From NCBI GenBank assembly GCA_015243575.1, contig CP042469.1, positions 4,616,929-4,680,928 on the forward strand: a DNA stretch of 64,000 nt, written 5' to 3'. Positions 35,861-49,900 of the stretch are shown one piece after another (position 1 is the stretch's first letter; every line of letters begins with the position of its first letter). A program made the translations under genes and the position numbers. Under the pieces are notes generated by a model, which had not been told where the DNA came from, did not search any database, and saw only the letters and a list, made by a program, of their open reading frames with translations. This DNA is from Clostridiales bacterium. Lineage in GTDB: Bacteria; Bacillota; Clostridia; Peptostreptococcales; Anaerovoracaceae.

Positions 35861-35963
35861 AATGTAAAACGGGACAGCAGGGAGAGAACGGATCAAATGG
35901 ACAAAAGGTAGATCCGTTCTCGAGTCGGAGAGAGGCACGTAGTGCTGAACGTTGCCGGTTTTT
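35861..35963 (+). repeat. rrn trailer repeat unit B2 (rrn1)
   Basis: A second B-type unit whose variable stem is GAACGGATC...GATCCGTTC; it ends in the same TTGCCGGTTTTT but no T-rich hairpin follows. Confidence 0.75.
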
Positions 35964-36214
35964 CCCGGCTTCAGCTACTGTGCAAACAGAACATCAGGGA
36001 GCAGTGGATCAGAGCTAAGAGATGAGATCCTTAGGTGAGTCGGAGTGAAGGGCATTGTCCGCAGACTCGTATAGAAGTGAATGCGACTTTACTCGAGATT
36101 TAACTCAAATGATATTATAGCTTGATCGTTTACAAATGACATTGTCACCAGAAAAAAGAAATAGAAATAAGGCGTCAATAACATTCGAAAATGTCACTCC
36201 TAGATTGAGTTAAT
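35964..36214. other. Spacer between the rrn1 trailer array and the IS remnant
   Basis: It begins with a further decayed trailer unit (GAGTCGGAGTGAAGG near 36037). Near 36128-36180, GTTTACAAATGACATTGTCACC and AGAAATAGAAATA resemble the sequence just right of the IS remnant (37119-37170), suggesting a degraded promoter-type repeat. No gene is seen. Confidence 0.5.
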
Positions 36215-37118
36215 TATCGGGCGAAAATGTCACCCCCAACTAACCCAACCAGGAAAGAATATAAAAATGTCTGTGCCGCTTTACTAAGAGAGATATCTTC
36301 GAGCATAGAGAAGATATCACGGTCGGTTTCCCCAAAGAACTTAGGACCAGTGAGAATCATGCAGCGTGCATTGGGAGGAATTATTCCAGAATAAGCACCT
36401 TCTTCTACCTTGAAGCTTTTTTAGAGGAGGAGAAGACTCTTTCTGCATCGACTGTCCGATCTTCCTTAACGCAGAGGATATAGTCGATTCATTCCATCAG
36501 AAGGTTTGTGGAACATGGAATCAGCGAGGCTCAGCTCAACTGCAAATTCGATTCTTACTCTAGCTTGTGGAGAGCGGGCAGAGAAAAGTTCGGCAGAGAG
36601 TTCTCTGAGAAATCTTCCGAATTGAGTATCGTTCACCGTGATCGACGGATCAATAATTCGTGCTTTGTTGGGGGACTGAAATATGGTAAGCCTGTCAGCA
36701 TAAAGACTCAAGGAATTCCATACTTCTAAATGGTCCTTCTGAGCATTTAGAAGTATCCGTGAGGACACTCATTCTTGCACATGTAAAGAGCGTTAATCTT
36801 GCGGGTAGAATCATCAATAGCCCCCATGTATGGAATACTATTCTCCATCTCCTTTAACAAGCATAAGGAGTAGCATTGACTTGGTAGCAGCAGACTTGCT
36901 TGGGGATGTCGCTTTCGCTTTCGATGTGGCTTGAACCTGAGTCGCTTCTTAGGTGACTTGATATCAGCCTTAGTAAGAATACTATACAGAGTCGAATAGG
37001 AGACTTCGATCCCGCGATGTTCAGAAAGATATCCAGCCTATTCAGTTGTCCGAGTCAAACTTATCAAATCATGTTTCATAAAGTAATTCAACAACAGGGG
37101 TGACATTTTCGCTCGATA
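36215..37118 (-). mobile_element. Decayed ISNCY (IS1202-like) element
   Basis: Imperfect 22-bp inverted repeats TATCGGGCGAAAATGTCACC+CC (36215-36236) and its complement (37097-37118, one mismatch) bound a 904-bp remnant, too short for a complete element of this family. Transposase fragments lie on the minus strand in more than one frame. Confidence 0.7.
36466..37090 (-). pseudogene. Transposase pseudogene (ISNCY family)
   Basis: On the minus strand, readable pieces include LYSILTKADIKSPKKR, RFKPHRKRKRHPQ and GAIDDSTRKINALY, then after a frame change YADRLTIFQSPN, DTQFGRFLRELS and ARSPQARVRIE. In this order they resemble the IS1202/ISNCY transposase core, including the D and E positions of the catalytic domain. 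Stops and frameshifts break the frame and the piece between the GAIDD and YADRLTIF blocks is shortened. It cannot make an active enzyme and has no ribosome site. The family match is from memory of its motifs. Confidence 0.7.
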
Positions 37119-37170
37119 GTTTACATACTGACATTATCGTAAGATAACAACAAAAGAAATAGAAATAGGG

Positions 37171-37199
37171 TTGACAGCAGAGAGTATCTTTGATAGTAT
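37171..37199 (+). promoter_or_regulatory. rrn2 promoter P1
   Basis: TTGACA (37171-37176), 17 bp, TAGTAT (37194-37199). Confidence 0.75.
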
Positions 37200-37299
37200 A
37201 ACCAAGCACCTTTCAGACAGGACACGAACCTTAAGAAGGGGCCAACCCCGAACTGAAATTTATACTTAAAAATAAGTTGAAATAATTATCGGACAAGGG

Positions 37300-37328
37300 T
37301 TGACAGTGATACATAACTTTGGTAGTAT
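37300..37328 (+). promoter_or_regulatory. rrn2 promoter P2
   Basis: TTGACA (37300-37305), 17 bp, TAGTAT (37323-37328). Confidence 0.75.
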
Positions 37329-37429
37329 AACCAAGCACCTTTCAAACAGGACAAAAACCTTAAGAAGGGGACAATCCAAAACCATGAATTATTACTTCTA
37401 AATAAGTTAAATTAATTTGAGAAATTGGG

Positions 37430-37458
37430 TTGACAGTAACACATAACTTTGGTAGTAT
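37430..37458 (+). promoter_or_regulatory. rrn2 promoter P3
   Basis: TTGACA (37430-37435), 17 bp, TAGTAT (37453-37458). Confidence 0.75.
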
Positions 37459-37559
37459 AACCAAGCGCCTTTCAGACAGGATACGAACCTTAAGAAGGGG
37501 CCGACCCCGAACCATAAATTATGGCTTCAAAAGAAGTTAGAAATTATTTATAAAAAGGG

Positions 37560-37588
37560 TTGACAGCAATGCATAACTTTGGTAGTAT
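37560..37588 (+). promoter_or_regulatory. rrn2 promoter P4
   Basis: TTGACA (37560-37565), 17 bp, TAGTAT (37583-37588). Confidence 0.75.
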
Positions 37589-37692
37589 AACCAAGCGCCT
37601 CACAGACAGGACAAGAACCTGCTGAAGGGGTAGCCCTCAAAAGACGGACAGTCGAGCTTCGAAAGGAGCCGAAAAAAAGTTAAAAAAGAGGG

Positions 37693-37721
37693 TTGACAAA
37701 GAAGCGTAGATGCGATATGAT
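37693..37721 (+). promoter_or_regulatory. rrn2 promoter P5 (proximal, common)
   Basis: TTGACA (37693-37698), 17 bp, TATGAT (37716-37721); identical in context to 29867 and 51483. Confidence 0.85.
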
Positions 37722-38030
37722 ATAAAAGTTCGCTAAACGCGGATGCTTCGAAAGAAGCGATGAACCTTGACAACTCCATAGTGCAGAAATTTAGTCAAAG
37801 AGATCTTAGCTGATCTCGGAAAACTAAAGTACAAATACAATCAGCAATGATTGGTAAGACAAATTCAAACTTGTTTGAAGGAGTCAACGTACAATTCTTT
37901 GAAAAAAAACAATAATTCTGAGATTCGTATGCCATATGAAAATATGCAAATGAAAATTAGAACAAAGCGAAACGCAAACGCGTTTTACTGAGCAAGATTT
38001 AACTGCTTGAGTAATCAAGTATTAAATACC

Positions 38031-42764
<4,734 letters not shown>

Positions 42765-42827
42765 TTGATTTCAAGGTAAAATATTTTGACATTGTTCGGT
42801 TTTGAGGGTACATGATACCTTCAATAT

Positions 42828-42941
42828 CCGGTGACTATAGCGAAGAGGTCACACCTGTTCCCATCTCGAACACAGTAGTTAAGCTCTTCAGCGCTGATGA
42901 TACTTGGCGGGCAGCTGCCTGGGAAAGTAGGACGTCGCCGG
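42828..42941 (+). rRNA. rrf: 5S ribosomal RNA (rrn2)
   Basis: About 114 nt, closed by CCGGTGAC/GTCGCCGG; identical to the rrn3 copy by eye. Confidence 0.94.
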
Positions 42942-42946
42942 TTTTT

Positions 42947-42982
42947 AGAAAAAAGACATTCCATTCGGAGTGTCTTTTTTCT
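42947..42982 (+). terminator. rrn2 terminator T1
   Basis: Same AGAAAAAAGACA/TGTCTTTTTTCT hairpin as after rrn1. Confidence 0.9.
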
Positions 42983-43193
42983 ATGTCTTGAGATTCAACA
43001 TACTACTTTCCTAAGTAACTTGCTGACCGCCAATGGGCGGAGCAGGTGCCTGTTTTACGTGGCTTTAGCCGCAGTGTAAAACAGGACAGCGAACGAAAGA
43101 ACGGAAAAAACGACGTGGGAGTTTCCGTTCATGAGTCGGAGTGGAGAACGGAGTTCGACACGTTGCCTGGGAAAGTAGGACGTCGCCGGTTTT
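42983..43193 (+). repeat. rrn trailer repeat unit A (rrn2)
   Basis: Near copy of 35505-35715, with CCTGTTTTAC/GTAAAACAGG and GAACGGAAA/TTTCCGTTC stems and the 5S-tail copy at its end. Confidence 0.85.
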
Positions 43194-43195
43194 GC

Positions 43196-43229
43196 AAAAA
43201 AAGAAGTTACTTAGGTAGCTTCTTTTTTT
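43196..43229 (+). terminator. rrn2 trailer terminator T2
   Basis: AAAAAAAGAAG...CTTCTTTTTTT hairpin. Confidence 0.85.
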
Positions 43230-43302
43230 AATGCAAAACGGGACAGCATGCGAGCGAAGCGAGTCGGAGAGAGGCACGTAGTGCTGAACGTTGCCGGTTT
43301 TA
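43230..43302 (+). repeat. rrn trailer repeat unit B1 (rrn2)
   Basis: Near copy of 35752-35823. Confidence 0.8.
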
Positions 43303-43303
43303 C

Positions 43304-43338
43304 AAAAAAGCACATTGCAAAATGCAGTGTGCTTTTTT
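43304..43338 (+). terminator. rrn2 trailer terminator T3
   Basis: AAAAAAGCACA...TGTGCTTTTTT hairpin. Confidence 0.85.
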
Positions 43339-43441
43339 AATGCAAAACGGGACAGCAGGGAGGGAACGGATCAAATGGACAAAAGGTAGATCCGTTCTCG
43401 AGTCGGAGAGAGGCGCGTAGTGCTGAACGTTGCCGGTTTTT
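43339..43441 (+). repeat. rrn trailer repeat unit B2 (rrn2)
   Basis: Near copy of 35861-35963, but here followed by another terminator. Confidence 0.8.
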
Positions 43442-43477
43442 AGAAAAAAGACATTCCATTAGGGGTGTCTTTTTTCT
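43442..43477 (+). terminator. rrn2 trailer terminator T4
   Basis: AGAAAAAAGACA...TGTCTTTTTTCT hairpin with a variant loop. A truncated unit A follows to about 43600. Confidence 0.85.
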
Positions 43478-43668
43478 ATGTCTTGATGACGATCTGCTTT
43501 CCGAAGTAATCTGCAGCCCGTCAATTGGCGGAGCAGGTGCCTGTTTTACGCGACTTTAGTCGCAGTGAAAAACCGGACAGCAGGGAGAGAAACGGATCGA
43601 AACGACCAAGATTAACGTAGAAACAAAATAGTGTACTTGTAGAAAATGGTTAACTTAAGAAAAAACAG

Positions 43669-43697
43669 TTGACATAGTTACGTAATTGCTTTAATCT
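43669..43697 (+). promoter_or_regulatory. Promoter of the polysaccharide lyase gene
   Basis: TTGACA (43669-43674), 17 bp, TAATCT (43692-43697), giving a leader of about 240 bases. Confidence 0.65.
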
Positions 43698-43815
43698 ATT
43701 AACAAAGTAAATCAATTAACACTGTTTAGTCAATTTGAGTGGAGAAGAAAAACGGCAAAAAATGAGAGGTGCAAGTGATATTTAAAGCAGCTATTTTGGC
43801 CGCTTGTTTTCGTTT

Positions 43816-43826
43816 AAAGGAGGAGG
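43816..43826 (+). promoter_or_regulatory. Strong Shine-Dalgarno-like site far from any start (possible STAB-SD)
   Basis: AAAGGAGGAGG lies 120 bases before the start codon in the leader and is not followed by a usable reading frame. In Bacillus, such a site in a long leader can stabilise mRNA by binding 30S subunits. Confidence 0.4.
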
Positions 43827-43946
43827 TAAGTTAAAGTTTGTAATTAATTTGGGTTGCGTAATATTTGTCTAGAGTATATTTCAAAATACTATTTTTACTA
43901 TCAATGAAAGCTCTTTTGGGTGAATCAACTTATGAAAGGACAAATT

Positions 43947-46900
43947 ATGAAACGAAAACGTATAGTGAGTTTAATTTTAGTTCTCACAATGGTACTTACA
44001 ACGGTTTTGAGCAATATAACTGTTTTCGCAGATGAGGAAACAGTAGATGATTATGACAGGCTTCGAGAGAAATGGCAGTATCTGGCCAAGGGTGGTGATT
44101 ATAATCCTGAAGATCCCAACATGCAGGGGTTACTTCGGTCGATAAACGATGTGGCTCAGGATTTGCTTGATAGGATGAACCAAAGCCCAACACCTGGATG
44201 GGGAAGCAACGATTACCTTTGGGCAGAATATATCCTTGGGAAGCGCAGTGATGCATATGCTGATTCGAATAATACCCAGTTTACAATCAGAAGCCTGAAG
44301 TTTATGGCATTAGCATATCAAACCAAAGGTTGTGATTTGTACCAGAATGAAAAACTAAAAAATGAGATACTTCGCGGACTTGATTATATTTATAAAAATC
44401 ATTATAAGATAGGTGTAGACTCTAACCCATATGGAAATTGGTTTACCTGGGAAATCGGGGGCCCGATTTATCTTCTTGAAACAGTATTGCTTATGAGTGA
44501 TTATATGCCAGCAGATCAAATTCAGGCATATGCGGCAACGGCGCTCAAAGCTACAACCAAAACCGGCGGCGATTCCTATATGTACGTTGGGGCTAATGCT
44601 TTATGGAGAGACCGCGTCCGAATGTATGCGGGTATTCTTCTGAAAGATGGAGAAACTCTAAATTATGTAAAGAATGATGTCCCAACTTATATGGGATATG
44701 TCACCAGTGGCGATGGATACTATGCAGATGGTACTTTTATGCAACATGGAACTGTCGTGTATAATGGGGGTTATGGGAAAGAAGCATTTTCTGATATCAG
44801 TCATTTCATTTATATGCTTGATGGTTCTCCATGGGAAATTAAGGGTACCGAAAGAGATAATATGCCTACAATTGTAGAAAAAAGCTATGTCCCTTTCATG
44901 TATAAGGGTATCTTTATGGATATGGTAAGAGGACGTGAAATCACCCGTACGGATACTACTGATGCTTATGCAGGCATAACAATCAGCCTTGACGTCTTAC
45001 TGTTTTCTGAATCCCTACCGGAGCAAGAAGGCAGAAGATTTAAGGGAATGATTAAGGAATGGATGAATAATGAAAATGCAATACTCACTCTGAACGAAGG
45101 TGCGGGAGTTGCGTGGTATCTGTTCCCTGTATATAACCTCTCAAAGACGCTGGAAATTATTAATGATGATTCAATCACACCCGTTTCAAACGTTGAGAAA
45201 AGTTATACGTTCGGCAAGGGTGTCAGAACTGTTCACACGAACGATAAGTTCACCTTTGGTCTTTCGATGTACAGCAAGGATATCAAAACATATGAGGTGG
45301 GCGACAGCAATCAAAAGGGTTGGTACACAGGGCTTGGGCAGACGTATGTTTATACACCTGATATTGGGCAGTTTACGCTTCAAAAGCCAACGCTTAATTG
45401 GTATCGTCTCTCCGGAGTAACTGCTGTAAATGGTATTACAGTTGGCAGCCATACCAACGCAAGTGCGTTTGCAGGAAGCACAACCTTAAAGAGTTTATAC
45501 AGTACTGCTGGACTGGAGATTTCAAGCGGCAGTACGCAAGTCAGTGCAAAAAAATCCTGGTTTATGTTCGATGATGAGATTGTAGCACTGGGAACTGATA
45601 TTTCCTCTAACCATAATAATAAAGTCGAAACAACCATAGACAACCATTACATAACAAAGGATAATGATTTCATTGTTGATGGGGAAAAGCAGTCCAATGA
45701 GCTTGGATGGAACAGCAGCTTTGATGATGTAACATGGGCATTAATCGAAGGAAACGTTAAGGGATCCAATATTGGTGTTTATTTTCCTAATAAAGCCAGA
45801 ATTGGCGCAGTCCGCGAAACCCGTACCGGAAAATGGACTGATTTAGGTTCCTATAATGTTGATGAAACGATTCAAACAGCTAATTACCTTACCACGTGGA
45901 TTGATCACGGCGCAAAACCTGTAGATGATGGCTATGCCTATGTTCTGCTGCCTGGTACCAACGCGGCTCAGGTCGAAAATTATGCAGACTCCAGCGATAT
46001 TTATATCGTCCGGCAAGACACGAATGTACATGCTGTATATGAGAAAACGCTGCATACCCTGGGTGCGAATTTCTGGAAAAATGAATATGAGTCCATTGAT
46101 GCAATGGGAGTAGAAAATTATTTATCAGTGGATAAAGCATCCTCTATCATGATCAAAGAAGATGATGACAAACTGAGTTTCGCTCTTACCGATACTACAC
46201 AAAGAAATACTGACTCAATTATGGTTGAGATTAACAGGGAGGCTGCGGGGGTTATTTCAAAAGATAACCGCATTAAAGTCATTCAAACTTCACCCTCCAT
46301 CAGGCTTCAGATCGATGTCGATAAGTCTGTAGGAAATCCAATTGAAGCAGAGTTTTCTTTTAAAGCACTGGATTTGCCTGGAGAAACAGCCATTACAGGA
46401 ATGTTTTTAAGTGACGATACACTGAGCGTCAATTTTAAAGAAGCAATGCGTGCATCGGGATACAAACTTGTCTACGGGACTGTAAGTGGTGAGTATACTG
46501 ACTCACTTGTTACTTCAGGGACAACTGCTGAAATCAGAGGATTAAACGCGAATACAACTTATTACTTTGCCGTGCAAGCCATCAATGATTCAGGAGAAGG
46601 CGAGCTCTCGGCAGAACGCTCCTATGTAATTGGAAATACAAGAACCTTAATCGACGAGTTTGCGGATTTCTCCAAGACGGTCAGCTATTCAGGAGGCTGG
46701 GCCACTGACTCTTCCAATGCAGGTACTTATTATAATGGGGATGACACACGTATCAAGAGAAATGACGCTGATAAAACGAATCCAAGGCGTGCGGAATATA
46801 TCACGTACTATGCTCCTTCACCGGTAGATTTTGAACTTACCACATATGATTACGGAGTAAGTGCAAGCGATAATACAATTCTTGAAATTTATGGTTCTCC

Positions 46901-49900
46901 AGATAATGAGAATTGGACACTAATTCCTGCGACAGCAACAGGGCCAGCGGTAACCAAGGATAAGTGGAGCAAGCTTGTGTATACCAATGCAGGAGATTTG
47001 GATCATTCCATAAAGTTTATTAAGATTGTTGTCTCGAACAATACCAAAATTTGGGCGCCGCAGCTTTCAAAACTAGTAATCAATTATGCATGGGCTTCCG
47101 ATCGTGTGGTAATGGATACCATGCTGGATGATTCCAGAGCATATGAGATCAATGGGGATGCTGCGTATATGCTGGGTGACGGGGTTAAATTCGGCGGTGA
47201 TAAAGATATTCTCATCAAGAGCGGTTCTGATGATGCAACCCTGCTTTACAGTTATACCAATATACAGGATGCAAAACTTACCGCTTATATTTCAAAGGAA
47301 AACGCAGGGAATGTTTCCTTTCAGTCTTCGGCAGATGGATCTGATTTTAAGAATATTTCCAGCAACCAAGTGAATGTGGCTGGTGATTATGGGGACTACA
47401 ATAAAGTAGTATACAACATTCCAAATCTGGACGTAGGAACGAATTATTTATTGCTGACAGTAAGCGGTGAAGCTGATTCTATTGCTCTATCGGATATTAA
47501 ACTGTCATATGTCCATGAAATTGCCCCCATTCAGAAGATACGTTTTAGAGATCATCAGCTTGAAGCGGTACTGAACTACACATTATTACCAGCAGTAAAA
47601 CTGGCACCGATGAATGCCACTGGTGAAATAAGCTACACAATTTCGAATAAGAATATTGCTTCAGTGAATACCTTAACAGGTGCCTTACAGGCGCAGGATC
47701 TTGGAACGGCAGTTCTGAAAGCTACGGTCCTTGGAACGGAAAAAGACATTAGTGAAAGTATCAATGTTCGTACTTCACAAAATGTTGCACTAAAAGCAGG
47801 TACGACAGCAAGCTCTGAAAGATCCGGATATGCGCCGAGTAAAGCGGTCGACGGAGATTATCTTTCACGCTGGGAATCCAATGCAGGCGCAACTCAGTGG
47901 CTGCAGATAGACTTTGGTTCTCCCAAGGAGTTTAATGTCATTGAGCTTAACTGGCAGCAGTATGCAACAAATTATGTGGTTCAGGGTTCTCAGAATGGCA
48001 GCGTATGGGAAACGCTTTATACTGAAACAAAGGGAAAAGGCGGTAATGTATGGGTAGAGCTTGATAGTGCAAAGAAATATCGCTTTATCAAATTAAGCGG
48101 AACACAGGCACCGGCTGCCTACTCACTATATGAGCTTCGCGTACTATCCTTTAAATCCCAAAGCATTGTACTTGGAAATCTTGCAATTGGCAAAACAGCC
48201 ACTACAAGTGGAAATGACACCACCAATAGTAATCCGCTTGCAGCGATTGACGGCAGTACTTCAACCCGCTGGGCTTCAGCAAGAGCAGAAGGTCAGTGGT
48301 ATACCATTGACCTGGGAACGAGATGTAATATCTATCAGATCAATTTGATGTGGGAAGCATCTTATGGCAAGGAATATGATATACAGGTGTATGATGATGA
48401 GGCGAATATTACTACTGCAGTAATGGAAAGATCAGGTGCAGAAGGCTGGAAGAAGTATGTGCTGAATGAGCCAGTACAAGGTCGTTATGTACGAATGAAA
48501 GGAATTTTGCGAGGCAACACCAAATATGGATATTCCATATATGAATTTGAGGTAATGGGAAATCTGGTCGAAACAGATGTGAATTCGATTCAGTTTGCAT
48601 CAGAGAAACTATCTGTTTTAAGAGGCAACAAGAAAACAGCGTCTGTCATTACAGATCCCCCCTACTTAAATGATGGGAGCATCATCTTTGAAAGTTCAAA
48701 CCCAGAAATAGCAACCGTATCCGATAAAGGGATCATTACGGGAATCTCGACGGGTACGACGGTTATTACGGCACGTTCTGCCATCCATGAAGAGGTCAGT
48801 GACAGTTGTGAGGTAACCGTAACGGATTATAATGGAGCGCCAATACCTGTTTCCAATCTTGAGGTGCAAGGAAATGCATCAATTTTAGAAAAAGGGACAA
48901 CTGCCCAGCTTGATGCTTCAATTGCTCCAGATAATGCATCAATAAAAAACATTCGCTGGACCTCAAGTGACGAAAGTGTGTTGCTGGTAACCAACGAAGG
49001 CTTAATTAAAGCAATTGGAGTAGGATCTGCGGTTGTAAAAGGGACCAGTGTTGCCAACCCACATTTCTTATATGAAAGAGAAATCCGTGTTGTTGATGCA
49101 GAAGCAGAAACCGTAAAAGCGCTGATTCATGGAATTGGCATTGTCACCCTGGACAGCAAGGAAGATATTGATACTGCAAGAGCAGCTTTTGACGCACTGA
49201 CCGACGAACAGAAGGCACTCGTTGATAACTACGCTGATCTGGAAGCAGCAGAAGCACGCTATGAAGCGTTGGTTGAGGCAATCCAAACTGTCCGGGAACT
49301 GATTGACGCAATCGGCATCGTTACCTTGTATAGCAAGGATGATATTGATGCTGCAAGGGCAGCGTATAATGCACTGACAGAGGAACAAAAGGCACTCGTT
49401 GACAACGATGAAGTGCTGGAAGCGGCAGAAGTAGAATATGAAGCGCTATTATTGGCTCAGACGGTCGAAACCGTAAAGGAATTAATCAATTCAATCGGTG
49501 AGGTTACTTTGAGCAGCAAGACAGATATTAATGTTGCAAGGGCAGCGTATAACGCGCTGACAGAGGAACAGAAGGCACTCGTTGATAACTACGCTGATTT
49601 GGAAGCGGCAGAAGCACGTTATCAGGAGCTGGAAGCCTCAGAGAAGGTAAGCAGTATTAAACTTGACAAGGCAACAATGGCCTTGAAGGTAGGTGCCCAC
49701 GGTCAGCTGATAGCAGAAATCACACCAGCCACTGCTGTAAACAAGGATGTAACCTGGTCAAGCAGCAATACCAGTATCGCTACTGTGGACAGTACCGGTT
49801 TGGTCACTGCGAAGGCAACCGGAACAGCCAACATAACGGCAACTACTTTAGACGGAGGAAAAACAGCAACCTGTTTGGTAACAGTCAGCAAGAGAAGCGG

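Larger units (their letters stand above)
37150..37690 (+). repeat. Four tandem ~130-bp promoter repeats upstream of rrn2
   Basis: TTGACAG boxes recur at 37171, 37300, 37430 and 37560 (spacing 129, 130, 130). Each is followed 17 bp later by TAGTATAACCAAGC and then by CCTTTCAGACAGGA, a GAACCT-AAGAAGGGG segment and an A+T-rich linker. The last copy diverges into the common rrn leader. Confidence 0.9.

Noticed and set aside
35505-35963. rrn trailer repeats as a CRISPR array
   Set aside because: Units are 70-210 bp with internal homology and no short constant repeat/unique spacer pattern; no cas genes are in the window.
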